NCBI GenBank assembly: GCA_025352915.1
Contig: JANXSA010000744.1
Coordinates: forward strand, 1 to 9,725
Origin: Rhodospirillales bacterium
GTDB lineage: Bacteria > Pseudomonadota > Alphaproteobacteria > Acetobacterales > Acetobacteraceae
Length of the DNA stretch: 9,725 nucleotides
Direction of reading: 5' to 3'
Both the position numbers and the translations under genes were made by a program. Below, piece after piece: positions 1 to 7,380 of this stretch; the stretch's first letter is position 1, and every line of letters starts with the position of its first letter. The notes beneath the pieces were generated by a model. It was not told where the DNA came from and made no database searches. It saw nothing but the letters and a program-made list of their open reading frames with translations.

Positions 1-1144
1 GGCCGGCGCGGCTGGCGGATGGCTGGTGTTCCTGGCGCCGGGCGGGCTCTATATGCTTGGTAATCTTCTACTGGTTCTCGGCACGGTGCTTCAGGATGTG
101 GTGGCGGACGCGATGACCACCGAGGTGGTGGCCCGCACCGAGGCCGATGGCTCGCCGCGCGACGAGACGGTGGTCAAGGCCGAGCTGGGCATGGTGCAGT
201 TGATGGGGCGCATGGCGTTGTCGCTGGGCGTGCTGTCGGTGGCCGGGCTGTCGGGCTGGATCGCCGGCTTCATGTCGCGCGAGGTGGTGTTTCTCATGGG
301 GCTGGTCATCCCCGCGCTGACGCTTTTTGCCGCGATGGCGGTGACCGGCGAGACGCATGAGACCCATCCGCCGGATTGGCGCATCCTGGGCGGCGGGCTG
401 GGGTTTGGCGCGGTGGTGATCGCGCTGGCGCTCGGCGAGGTGCCGTATGCCCAGGAAATCGTCTTCGTGCTGTCGATGGCGGTGATCATCCGCATGTTGA
501 TGCTGGTCACCACCGGGCTGCCTAGTGAAACCCGGCGCGCCATCCTGGCGACCTCGATCATCATCTTTGCCTTTCGCGCCACGCCGGGGGCAGGGGACGG
601 GGCGTTCTGGTTCACGCTGGATGAGCTGGGGTTCGACGAGGCATTTCTCGGGCATTTGCGGCAGACTTCGGCGATCATCGCGCTGGTCGGGCTGTGGCTG
701 TTGCGGCATCAGTTGACGAAGCATTCGGTGGCGCGCGTGCTGTTCTGGCTGACGATTGCCGGCTTGGTGCTGTCGTTGCCGACGATCAGCCTGTTCTACG
801 GGCTACATCATTGGACCGAGGCGCAGTTCGGCTTTGGCGCGCGGACGATCGCGCTGGTTGATTCCGCCGCCGCCGGGCCGTTTGCGCAGTTGGGCATGGT
901 GCCGTTGTTGACGCTGGTCGCGTTCTACGCCCCGCCGGGGCAGCACGCGACGTGGTTTGCGCTGATGGCGTCGCTGATGAACCTGGCCCTGGTGGCGGGC
1001 AGCTTGCAGACTAAGTATCTCAACATGATCTTCACGGTGGGGCGCGGCGAGTATGACCAGCTTGGCGTGCTGATGATCACCGCGACCGTCATCGGGGTGG
1101 CGCTGCCGCTGCTTGCCTTGGCGATTTTTCGTCCGAAAACCTGA
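1..1144 (+). CDS. BT1/MFS-type membrane transporter, 5'-truncated by window edge
   Basis: The frame is open from base 2 with no convincing start, so the gene begins outside the window; about 380 residues are visible and it ends with TGA at 1142-1144. The product is strongly hydrophobic, with roughly nine to ten stretches long enough to span the inner membrane. Near the visible N-terminus lies LQDVVADAMTTEVV, which resembles the QDV.VDA..VE signature of the BT1 (folate-biopterin transporter) branch of the major facilitator superfamily. A loop of charged residues (ARTEADGSPRDETVVKAE) follows, as in MFS central loops. The family moves folates or pterins in protozoa and cyanobacteria; the substrate in proteobacteria is unknown, so none is assigned. 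The stop codon overlaps an ATG of the next reading frame by one base, and the two genes are probably co-transcribed. A generic MFS or AmpG-like permease is the main alternative. Confidence 0.75.
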   Translation, partial: AGAAGGWLVFLAPGGLYMLGNLLLVLGTVLQDVVADAMTTEVVARTEADGSPRDETVVKAELGMVQLMGRMALSLGVLSVAGLSGWIAGFMSREVVFLMGLVIPALTLFAAMAVTGETHETHPPDWRILGGGLGFGAVVIALALGEVPYAQEIVFVLSMAVIIRMLMLVTTGLPSETRRAILATSIIIFAFRATPGAGDGAFWFTLDELGFDEAFLGHLRQTSAIIALVGLWLLRHQLTKHSVARVLFWLTIAGLVLSLPTISLFYGLHHWTEAQFGFGARTIALVDSAAAGPFAQLGMVPLLTLVAFYAPPGQHATWFALMASLMNLALVAGSLQTKYLNMIFTVGRGEYDQLGVLMITATVIGVALPLLALAIFRPKT

Positions 1145-1150
1145 TGTTGC

Positions 1151-1155
1151 AGGGA
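1151..1155 (+). promoter_or_regulatory. Ribosome binding site deciding the selO start
   Basis: AGGGA lies 6 bases before the ATG at 1162 and inside the short reading frame opened by the ATG at 1144. It favours 1162 as the true start. The sequence before 1144 (AAAACCTG) shows no Shine-Dalgarno match. Confidence 0.55.
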
Positions 1156-1161
1156 CCACGC

Positions 1162-2583
1162 ATGCCCCATAGCCCGTCCATCGCCCATGCCGCGCTCGGC
1201 CCGGAATTTTTCGACGCGGTCGCGGCGGCGGATTTCCCGGCGGCGATCCTGCGTCATCGCAACCAGGCCTGGGCGGCTCGCGTCGGGCTCGATGGCCTGA
1301 GCGAGGCCGAATGGATCGCGCATTTCGGCCGGTTCCGGCCGTTGCCCGGCAGCTTCGAGAAGCCGTTGGCGTTGCGCTATCACGGCCACCAGTTCCGCTC
1401 GTATAATCCCGATCTCGGCGATGGGCGCGGGTTCCTGTTCGCGCAATTGCACGACCTGCGCGATGGCCGGCTGCTCGATCTCGCCACCAAGGGCAGCGGC
1501 ACCACGCCATGGTCGCGCGGGGCGGATGGGCGGCTGACGCTGAAGGGGGGGGTGCGCGAGGTGTTGGCGACGGCCATGCTGGAGGCGCAGGGGGTCAACA
1601 CGTCGAAGAGTTTTTCGCTGATCGAGACCGGGGAGGAATTGCAGCGCCACGATGAGCCGTCGCCGACGCGGGGGGCGGTGCTGGTGCGGCTGTCGCATTC
1701 GCATATCCGCATCGGCACGTTTCAGCGCCTGGCGTATCACAAGGATGCCGAGGGGTTGCAGCGCCTGGTGGATCATTCGATCCGGCACTACATGCCGGGG
1801 CTGTGGCACGAGAATGCGGCCGAGCGCACGCGGGCGTTTTATGCCGAGGTCGCGGCGAACGTCGCCCAGATGGGCGCGCAATGGATGGCCGCCGGGTTTG
1901 TGCATGGCGTGCTGAACACCGACAACATCAACATCACCGGCGAGAGTTTCGACTACGGCCCCTGGCGCTGGCTGCCGACGTTGCAGCCCGACTTTACCGC
2001 AGCGTATTTCGACTATCACGGGCTCTATGCCTATGGCCGCCAGCCGGAGACGCTGTTGTGGAACCTGGCGCAGCTTGGGTCGTGTTTGCTGGCGTTGATC
2101 GAGAAGGAGATGCTGTTGCCGGTGCTGGATGCCTATGAGGGGCAGTTCCATGCGGCCTATGCGACGGCCGTGCTGCGGCGCCTTGGGTTGGCGTCGCGCA
2201 ATCCGGAGGCGGATGCCACGCTGGCCCGCGCTTTTGCTGGCTTCCTTGAGGCCAGCCAGATGCCGTTCGAGCAGGGGTTTTTCGATTGGCATGGCGGGCT
2301 GGCGAGCGAGGCGCGCGCGGGAAGGAGTCCGGCGACGGCGCAGTATGCCCACCCGGCTTTCGTCCCGGTGCGCGAGGCGCTGGCGGGCTACGACCCCGAG
2401 CCGGAGGCCAAGCCCGACCATCCGTATTTCAGCCGGCCGGTGCCTTGCACCATGCTGATCGACGAGGTCGAGGCAATCTGGGCGCCGATTGCCGCGCACG
2501 ACGATTGGTCGCGGTTTGAGGCCAAGCTGGTGGAGATCGGGGAGATGGCGGCGGCTTATGGCACGACACCCTTGCCGCCGTAA
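1162..2583 (+). CDS. selO: SelO/YdiU-family protein adenylyltransferase (pseudokinase fold)
   Basis: SelO proteins have a kinase fold with inverted ATP binding and transfer AMP from ATP to Ser/Thr/Tyr side chains, with roles in redox stress. The core signatures are present (numbering from the ATG at 1162): YHGHQF at 73-78, LGDGRG at 85-90, LATKGSGTTPWSR at 107-119 with the ATP-contacting Lys110, GGVRE with Glu133, VRLSHSHIRIG at 175-185, and HGVLNTDNINI with Asp254/Asn255, followed ten residues later by Asp264 in FDYGP (metal-binding Asp). The ATG at 1162 is chosen because AGGGA (1151-1155) precedes it by 6 bases; the ATG at 1144, which overlaps the upstream stop, has no ribosome binding site. 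The protein is 473 aa, against about 480 in E. coli, but it lacks the NPKYVLRN-like C-terminal motif and a C-terminal Cys or Sec. It contains an eight-G run in frame. It converges with the enolase-superfamily gene 6 bases downstream. Confidence 0.9.
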   Translation: MPHSPSIAHAALGPEFFDAVAAADFPAAILRHRNQAWAARVGLDGLSEAEWIAHFGRFRPLPGSFEKPLALRYHGHQFRSYNPDLGDGRGFLFAQLHDLRDGRLLDLATKGSGTTPWSRGADGRLTLKGGVREVLATAMLEAQGVNTSKSFSLIETGEELQRHDEPSPTRGAVLVRLSHSHIRIGTFQRLAYHKDAEGLQRLVDHSIRHYMPGLWHENAAERTRAFYAEVAANVAQMGAQWMAAGFVHGVLNTDNINITGESFDYGPWRWLPTLQPDFTAAYFDYHGLYAYGRQPETLLWNLAQLGSCLLALIEKEMLLPVLDAYEGQFHAAYATAVLRRLGLASRNPEADATLARAFAGFLEASQMPFEQGFFDWHGGLASEARAGRSPATAQYAHPAFVPVREALAGYDPEPEAKPDHPYFSRPVPCTMLIDEVEAIWAPIAAHDDWSRFEAKLVEIGEMAAAYGTTPLPP

Positions 2584-2589
2584 CGCCGC

Positions 2590-3687
2590 TTACCCGACGC
2601 GAAACGCCTTCAAGGCGCCCTCGTCGAACTTCAGCCCTAAGCCCGGCCGATCCCAAAGCAATATTTCGCCGTCCACCACCGGCGGCGTGTCCTCGAACAG
2701 CGCCAGCGTCCAGGGCATGTATTCCACCGTCAGCCCGTTCGGTGCGGCCGCGACCAGGTGGCAGTGCAACTCCGGCGCCAGGTGGCTGACCACCGGCAGG
2801 TTGAACGCCTCGGCCAATGCCGCGACCTTCATCCAGGCGGTGATACCGCCGACGCGAACCAAATCGACCATCGGGATATCCACGCTGCGGGCCTCGATCA
2901 TGTGGCGGAACGGCACCACGCCCCAGACATATTCGCCGCCGGCGATCGGCGTCGACAGGGCGGCGTTGACGCGGGCCATGCCCTGGTAGTCCTCGTGGTG
3001 CACCACGTCCTCCAGCCAGAACAGGCCGAATTCCTCGCACCGCTTGGCGATGTCGATCGCCTGTTCCGGGCGCCAGCGCTGGTTGATATCGCACATCAGC
3101 TTGATGTCCGGCCCGATCGCCTCGCGCACCACGCGCATGCGGCGCACTTCGTCGGAGGGGGCGGGGTTTCCGGGCAGTGCCATCTGGGTCTTCATTTCCC
3201 GAAAACCCTTGGCGACCAGCCGGTGCGCCGCAGTCTGTGCCTGGTCGTCGGTCAGGCCGCGACGCAGCGAGCCGCTGGCATAGCAGGGGACTTTGTCGCG
3301 ATACCCGCCCAGCAGCTTCCACAACGGCAGGCCGAGCACCTTGCCCTTGATGTCCCACAGCGCGATGTCGATCGCCGACGACGCCAGGGTAAAAATCCCG
3401 CCGGGGCCACAATGCGCGCCGACGGCGTTCATCAGCTTATGGCCGATGCGCTCGATGTTCAGCGGGTCCTCGCCGATGCACAGCGCGCCGAGTTCATCCA
3501 CCGCCGTGCGCAGCGATCCGGTCATGGCGTCGCCATAGAGGGTGAAGGCGATGCCCTCGATGCCCTGGTCGGTGCGCAGCCGCAGGGTGACGAAGGGGCG
3601 GCGGCGGTTGCCATCCTCCGGCATATCGGCCAGCGGGTCGCCCTCGGGCACCGCCAGGATATCGGTCTGCAACCCGGTGATCTTCAT
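2590..3687 (-). CDS. Enolase-superfamily protein, mandelate racemase/muconate lactonizing enzyme type
   Basis: A 365-residue cytosolic enzyme of the family that abstracts a proton alpha to a carboxylate, usually acid-sugar dehydratases, racemases or cycloisomerases using Mg2+. An N-terminal capping domain (about 1-125) precedes a TIM barrel. The metal ligands are Asp200 (CDIN), Glu226 (LEDV) and Glu252 (GGEYVWG). The barrel also carries Asp275 (MVDLVRVGG) and His302 (VVSHLAPELH), the His-Asp base dyad, and Glu322 (VEYMPW). The spacings 26, 26, 23, 27 and 20 equal those I recall for mandelate racemase (195/221/247/270/297/317). The second-strand motif reads KTQ (166-168) rather than KxK, so the second lysine is missing. 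The ATG at 3687 is chosen because GGAGG lies 7 bases upstream and the N-terminus MKITGLQTDI is typical; longer in-frame starts read into the SRAP gene. The ATG overlaps the SRAP stop (ATGA), implying translational coupling. The substrate is not assignable; dehydratase or cycloisomerase are both possible. Confidence 0.9.
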   Translation of the reverse strand: MKITGLQTDILAVPEGDPLADMPEDGNRRRPFVTLRLRTDQGIEGIAFTLYGDAMTGSLRTAVDELGALCIGEDPLNIERIGHKLMNAVGAHCGPGGIFTLASSAIDIALWDIKGKVLGLPLWKLLGGYRDKVPCYASGSLRRGLTDDQAQTAAHRLVAKGFREMKTQMALPGNPAPSDEVRRMRVVREAIGPDIKLMCDINQRWRPEQAIDIAKRCEEFGLFWLEDVVHHEDYQGMARVNAALSTPIAGGEYVWGVVPFRHMIEARSVDIPMVDLVRVGGITAWMKVAALAEAFNLPVVSHLAPELHCHLVAAAPNGLTVEYMPWTLALFEDTPPVVDGEILLWDRPGLGLKFDEGALKAFRVG

Positions 3688-4346
3688 GCCACTTCCTCCA
3701 GCAATTCCGCCCCGTCGTTGCGGACATTTCCGACTTTGGCCGAAACCCGCCAGGTGCGAAACCCCGCCGGCGAGGGACGCATCAGGGCGTGATACGGCCC
3801 CTCGGTCTCGCCCAGCCAGACTGGCCAATCCGGCGGCTCCAGCACCACTGGCATTCGTTCATGCAGATGTTCCAGTGCCTTGCACGCCGTGGTTGTCAGG
3901 ATGGTGAAGGTTCGCAGCACCGTCCCGTCCGGCCCTCGCCAGCCCTCCCACAGCCCGGCCAGCGCCAGCTGCATGCCATCTTCGCGCGCGATGGCCGTCG
4001 GGATCTTGCCGCTCTCGGTCACCTGCCACTCATAGAACGCGTCGGCCGGCACGATGCAGCGCCGCCGCGCCAGGGCGTCGCGGAACAGCGGCGAGGTGGC
4101 CGCCGTCTCGCTGCGGGCGTTGATCGGCTTGCGCTCGGCTTTCACGTCGCGGGACCAGTGCGGCACCAGCCCCCAGGCCAGCAGGTCGAGATGGCGCGCG
4201 CCGTCGCCGGGATGCAGCCGCACCACCGGCGCCAGCCGCGTCGGCGCCATGTTCCAGGTCGGGGAAAAATTGGGCGGCGGGTTCACGGTGGCGAAGAGTC
4301 GCCTGACCTCGTCCACCGACCGGAATGCCACATATCGACCGCACAT
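3684..4346 (-). CDS. yedK: SRAP-family (YedK/HMCES) abasic-site DNA-protein crosslinking protein
   Basis: SRAP proteins recognise abasic sites in single-stranded DNA and form a thiazolidine crosslink through Cys2 once the initiator Met is removed, shielding the lesion. The 220-aa product starts MCGRY, the family hallmark exposing Cys2. The other conserved residues are present: Asn76 in PINARSET, Glu106 in DAFYEW, His162 in HLHERMP, the WGLVPHW block at 58-64 and a C-terminal NVRNDG. Length matches E. coli YedK (about 222 aa). The MCGRY start at 4346 is certain because the family requires Cys2; GGGAGAG lies about 7 bases upstream. The longer in-frame extension runs antisense through the oxidoreductase gene and is not real. 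The gene is divergent from that oxidoreductase and its stop overlaps the enolase-superfamily start by 4 bases. No LexA box was identified, so SOS control is not claimed. Confidence 0.95.
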   Translation of the reverse strand: MCGRYVAFRSVDEVRRLFATVNPPPNFSPTWNMAPTRLAPVVRLHPGDGARHLDLLAWGLVPHWSRDVKAERKPINARSETAATSPLFRDALARRRCIVPADAFYEWQVTESGKIPTAIAREDGMQLALAGLWEGWRGPDGTVLRTFTILTTTACKALEHLHERMPVVLEPPDWPVWLGETEGPYHALMRPSPAGFRTWRVSAKVGNVRNDGAELLEEVA

Positions 4347-4485
4347 CCGCCGACTCTCCCCCGCCGCCCGATGCGATACAAGCCGGCCGTTCTCCTGCAC
4401 CGCATGCGAGCACGCCGGTGTCCAGGCTGGTTTCTTCGCCGTCGCTGCGCTATCGCAGTCATGCGCGCGAAGTATCGGACCTGTC
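4347..4485. promoter_or_regulatory. Divergent intergenic region between SRAP and flavin oxidoreductase genes
   Basis: These 139 bases separate two divergent translation starts and must hold promoters for both the minus-strand SRAP/enolase pair and the plus-strand oxidoreductase operon. I could not identify a convincing -35/-10 pair or operator dyad. The ribosome binding site on the SRAP side is GGGAGAG. The oxidoreductase ATG at 4486 is preceded only by a weak purine stretch. Confidence 0.4.
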
Positions 4486-5643
4486 ATGACCCAGCCCCTG
4501 CTGTTCACCCCGCTCACCATCCGCGGCACGACACTCAAGAATCGCATCGTCGTCGCGCCAATGCACCAATATGCCGCGGTCGCCGGCCATGCCACCGACT
4601 GGCACCTGATGAATATCGGCCGCTTCGCCACCGGCGGCGCCGGGCTGGTGTTCATCGAATCCACCAAGGTTGAGCGCCGCGGCTGTGGCACCGTCGGCGA
4701 CCTCGGCATCTGGCATGACGACTTCATCCCGCAATTCCGCCGAATGGCCGATTTCATGCGCGCCCATGGCTGCGTCCCCGCCTTGCAGATCGGCCATTCC
4801 GGTCGCAAGGCCCGGCTGTCGCGCCCCTGGGAAGGCGGCAAGCCGCTCACCCCGGAGGCCGCCGCGGCTGAGGGCGTTACCGATTTTGCCGATTGGGAAC
4901 TGGTCGCGCCCAGCGCGCTGCCGGGCGGCGAGGGCGAGCCGACACCGCGCGCCCTGACCTCGGCTGAAATCCCCGGCCTGATACAACATTGGGCCGACGC
5001 CGCCCGCCGTGCCGACCAGGCCGGCATCGAGGTTTTGGAAATCCACGCCGCCCACGGCTACCTGCTGCACCAATTCCTGTCGCCGCGCGCCAATGTCCGC
5101 AACGACGAATACGGCGGCAGCGACACTAACCGGATGCGCCTGGTGATCGAGATCGTCGAGGCCATCCGCGCCGTCTGGCCGGCCGAAAAGCCGTTGTTCC
5201 TGCGGCTATCTGTTGATGACGATGCCGGTTGGGGCCCGGAACACAGCACCGCCCTGGCGCGCATCGTCGGGCCGAAGGGCGTGGACGTCATCGACTGCTC
5301 CGGCGGCGGTATCACCGGCCGCCCGACCGCCGGCCCCGGCGGCTACGGCTATCAGGTACCGTTCGCCGACGAACTGCGGCGCGAGGCCGGGATCATGACC
5401 ATGGCGGTCGGCCTGATTGTTCATGCCGACCAGGCCGAGGCGATCCTGCAACACGGCCAGGCCGATCTCGTCGCGCTGGCGCGGGAAATTCTCTACAACC
5501 CGAACTGGCCGATGGATGCCGCGCGCAAGCTTGGCGCCGAGATCGGCTTTGATAGCATTCCGCCCCAGGGGGGATGGTGGCTGGCCAAGCGCACCCGCGC
5601 CGTCACCCCCTCCACCTTCGGCGCCGGCATGCCCGTCGCATGA
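4486..5643 (+). CDS. Old Yellow Enzyme-family NADH:flavin oxidoreductase (FMN)
   Basis: A 385-residue single-domain FMN TIM barrel of the YqjM-like (thermophilic-type) Old Yellow Enzyme class, which reduces activated C=C bonds using NAD(P)H. Visible landmarks are the N-terminal LFTPLTIRGTTLKNRIVVAPM (7-26), the FMN-contacting Gln101 in LQIGHSGRKA, the substrate-carboxylate/carbonyl pair His187 and His190 in IHAAHGYLLHQFLSPRAN, NDEYGGS at 206-212, RLSVDDD at 240-246, and the phosphate-binding MAVGLI and DLVALAREILYNPNWP at the C-terminus. The residue after APM is His27 (APMHQY), where YqjM-type enzymes carry the redox-tuning Cys (SPMCMY/APMCQY). TDWHL at 37-41 matches the subfamily. The ATG at 4486 fits the family N-terminus. 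The stop overlaps the next gene by ATGA, making it the first gene of an apparent three-gene operon with the HutD-like and BenE genes. The substrate is unknown; an aromatic or enoate substrate is only suggested by the neighbours. Confidence 0.9.
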   Translation: MTQPLLFTPLTIRGTTLKNRIVVAPMHQYAAVAGHATDWHLMNIGRFATGGAGLVFIESTKVERRGCGTVGDLGIWHDDFIPQFRRMADFMRAHGCVPALQIGHSGRKARLSRPWEGGKPLTPEAAAAEGVTDFADWELVAPSALPGGEGEPTPRALTSAEIPGLIQHWADAARRADQAGIEVLEIHAAHGYLLHQFLSPRANVRNDEYGGSDTNRMRLVIEIVEAIRAVWPAEKPLFLRLSVDDDAGWGPEHSTALARIVGPKGVDVIDCSGGGITGRPTAGPGGYGYQVPFADELRREAGIMTMAVGLIVHADQAEAILQHGQADLVALAREILYNPNWPMDAARKLGAEIGFDSIPPQGGWWLAKRTRAVTPSTFGAGMPVA

Positions 5644-6215
5644 CCGCTCCCTCTGGCTTGACCGGTCTGTTCCGCTTCGCCGACCTCACCAAATCACCCT
5701 GGCCAAACGGTGCCGGCCGCAAGGCTGATATCGCCGCCGGCCCGATTGGTGACGACGGCAAGCCCGACTGGCTGCTCGCCTATGCCTGGCTGGACGCCGA
5801 CGCGCCGTTTTCCGACTACACGGGTCACGACCGCACCATCACCCTGGTCAGCGGCGTCGGCTTCATCCTGGAATTTGCCGAGGGCGCGCCCAAAACGATC
5901 GACGCGCCGTTCCGTCCGGCCGGCTTCGACGGCGGCATCCCCGCCCAGTGCCGCTTGCCGGCCGGCAGCTGCCTGGTGCTGAACGCGATGTCGCGGCGCG
6001 GGCGCTGGCGCCATCGGGTGACCACGGCCAGCAGCCGCGCGCCGCTGCCCGCCGTGGCCGGGGTGCGGTTCATCGTGGTGCTGCGCGGGCGCTGTTCGCT
6101 GGGCGGCACCCTGATGAACCCGCGCGACGCGGTGCTGGTCACCGACGCGATCGAGCTTGCCGCGGCGTCCGATTGCCTGTTGGCGGTGGCGCAGTTCGAA
6201 CCCGCTGCCGGCTGA
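5640..6215 (+). CDS. HutD/Ves-family cupin-like protein
   Basis: A 191-residue soluble protein with the HutD/Ves pattern: PWPNGAGRKADI (20-31; the family has PWKNGGG.T.EI), DWLLAYAWLDADAPFSDYTG (43-62), DRTITLVSG (64-72), GFDGGIPAQCRL (95-106) and LNAMSRRG (114-121). HutD proteins adopt a double cupin fold and are found with histidine-utilisation or other catabolic genes; a regulatory role by binding N-formylglutamate has been proposed for HutD in Pseudomonas, but the general function is not settled. No hut genes are visible here, so a role in histidine breakdown should not be assumed. Its ATG at 5640 overlaps the oxidoreductase stop by 4 bases and lacks a clear ribosome binding site, implying translational coupling. 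Its TGA ends one base before the benE ATG. Confidence 0.85.
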   Translation: MTAPSGLTGLFRFADLTKSPWPNGAGRKADIAAGPIGDDGKPDWLLAYAWLDADAPFSDYTGHDRTITLVSGVGFILEFAEGAPKTIDAPFRPAGFDGGIPAQCRLPAGSCLVLNAMSRRGRWRHRVTTASSRAPLPAVAGVRFIVVLRGRCSLGGTLMNPRDAVLVTDAIELAAASDCLLAVAQFEPAAG

Positions 6216-6216
6216 T

Positions 6217-7380
6217 ATGGTGCGCTCGCTGTTGCCGCCGCTGGCCGCCGGGCTGCTGGCGGCATTCGTCGGCTTTGCCAGCTCCTTTGCCGTGGTGCTG
6301 CGCGGATTCTCCGCCGTGGGGGCCACCCCGGCGCAGGCGGCCTCGGGGCTGATGGCGGCAGCAATTGCCATGGGCATCGGCGGCATCTGGCTCAGCCTGC
6401 GCACCCGCATGCCGGTCAGCGTCGCCTGGTCCACCCCGGGTGCGGCGCTGCTGTCCAGCACCGGGATGGTCGAGGGCGGGTTCCCGGCCGCCGTCGGTGC
6501 CTTCCTGGCGACCGGGGCGCTGATCGTCGCCGCCGGCCTGTTCCGGCCGCTGAGCCGGGCGGTTGCCGCCATCCCGGCGCCGCTGGCCAATGCGATGCTG
6601 GCCGGGGTGCTGCTCGATTTGTGCCTGGCCCCGGTGCGCGCGGTGGCGGCGGCCCCGGCGATGGGGCTGGCGATTGTGGTCACGTGGGCCGTGGTGGCGC
6701 GGTTCCACCGGCTGTTCGCGGTGCCCGCGGCGGTGGTGGTCACGGCCGCGCTGGTGCTGGCAACCACCACCCTGCCGCCGGGCAGTGCGGCGGCGATGTG
6801 GCCGGCGCCGGTGCTGGTGCTGCCGGAATTCGTGCCGACAACGCTATTGGGGCTGGTGGCGCCGCTGTTCCTGGTCACCATGGCGTCACAGAACATCCCC
6901 GGCATGGCGGTACTGAACGCCAATGGCTACCGCCCGGAACCCGGCCCGCTATTCACCCGCACCGGCCTGCTCACCCTCCTCGGCGCGCCTTTCGGCGGCC
7001 AAATCGTCAACCTCGCCGCCATCACCGCGGCGATCTGCGCCGGGCCGGACGCGCATCCGGACCGGGCCAAACGCTGGATCGCCGCGGTGGTGGCCGGCGC
7101 CGTCTACATCGCCTTCGGCCTGCTGGCGGGCGCGGCAACGGTGCTGATCGGCGCCGCCCCGCCGGTGCTGATCGAGGCGGTGGCCGGCCTCGCTTTGCTG
7201 GGCGCGTTCGGCAACGCGCTGCTCGGCGCCGTCGCCGACCCGGCGCGGCGCGAGGCCGCGGTGGTGACCTTCCTGGTCTCGGCCTCGGGCCTGGCCATCT
7301 GGGGCATCGGCGGCGCCTTCTGGGGCCTGCTGGCCGGCGGGGCTATGCTGCTTCAGGGGCGCGTCGGGCGGCGCGGCTAG
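6217..7380 (+). CDS. benE: BenE-family benzoate/proton symporter
   Basis: A 387-residue, highly hydrophobic inner-membrane protein matching the BenE benzoate transporter family (COG3135-type), which imports benzoate or related carboxylates with protons. Family-like blocks include SVAWSTPGAALL (68-79), MASQNIPGMAVL (222-233) and LLGAPFGGQIVNLAAITAAI (254-273). Hydrophobic segments are spread along the whole length, compatible with about 12 spans. The start at 6217 is one base after the HutD-like stop; no separate ribosome binding site is visible, so re-initiation is likely. The longer in-frame ATG at 6157 lies within the HutD-like gene and adds a non-family, Arg-rich leader. It ends at TAG 7378-7380, which is part of a hairpin stem. 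No benABCD or catechol genes are in the window, so benzoate itself is an inference from family name. Confidence 0.9.
   Translation: MVRSLLPPLAAGLLAAFVGFASSFAVVLRGFSAVGATPAQAASGLMAAAIAMGIGGIWLSLRTRMPVSVAWSTPGAALLSSTGMVEGGFPAAVGAFLATGALIVAAGLFRPLSRAVAAIPAPLANAMLAGVLLDLCLAPVRAVAAAPAMGLAIVVTWAVVARFHRLFAVPAAVVVTAALVLATTTLPPGSAAAMWPAPVLVLPEFVPTTLLGLVAPLFLVTMASQNIPGMAVLNANGYRPEPGPLFTRTGLLTLLGAPFGGQIVNLAAITAAICAGPDAHPDRAKRWIAAVVAGAVYIAFGLLAGAATVLIGAAPPVLIEAVAGLALLGAFGNALLGAVADPARREAAVVTFLVSASGLAIWGIGGAFWGLLAGGAMLLQGRVGRRG

Noticed and set aside
925..2499. 524-residue open frame on the minus strand
   Set aside because: It lies antisense to selO and the transporter end, is rich in Arg/Gln/His/Pro and has no motifs; it is a typical GC-rich antisense shadow of a gene with clear family signatures.
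2758..3792. 344-residue plus-strand open frame
   Set aside because: Antisense to the enolase-superfamily gene, which has a complete set of catalytic residues at exact spacing; this frame has low-complexity composition.
4054..4485. N-terminal extension of the flavin oxidoreductase frame
   Set aside because: It overlaps the SRAP gene on the other strand and adds non-family sequence; the family N-terminus begins at the ATG at 4486.
5694..6923. 409-residue minus-strand open frame
   Set aside because: Antisense to the HutD-like and benE genes; Ala/Thr/Ser-rich translation without recognisable domains.
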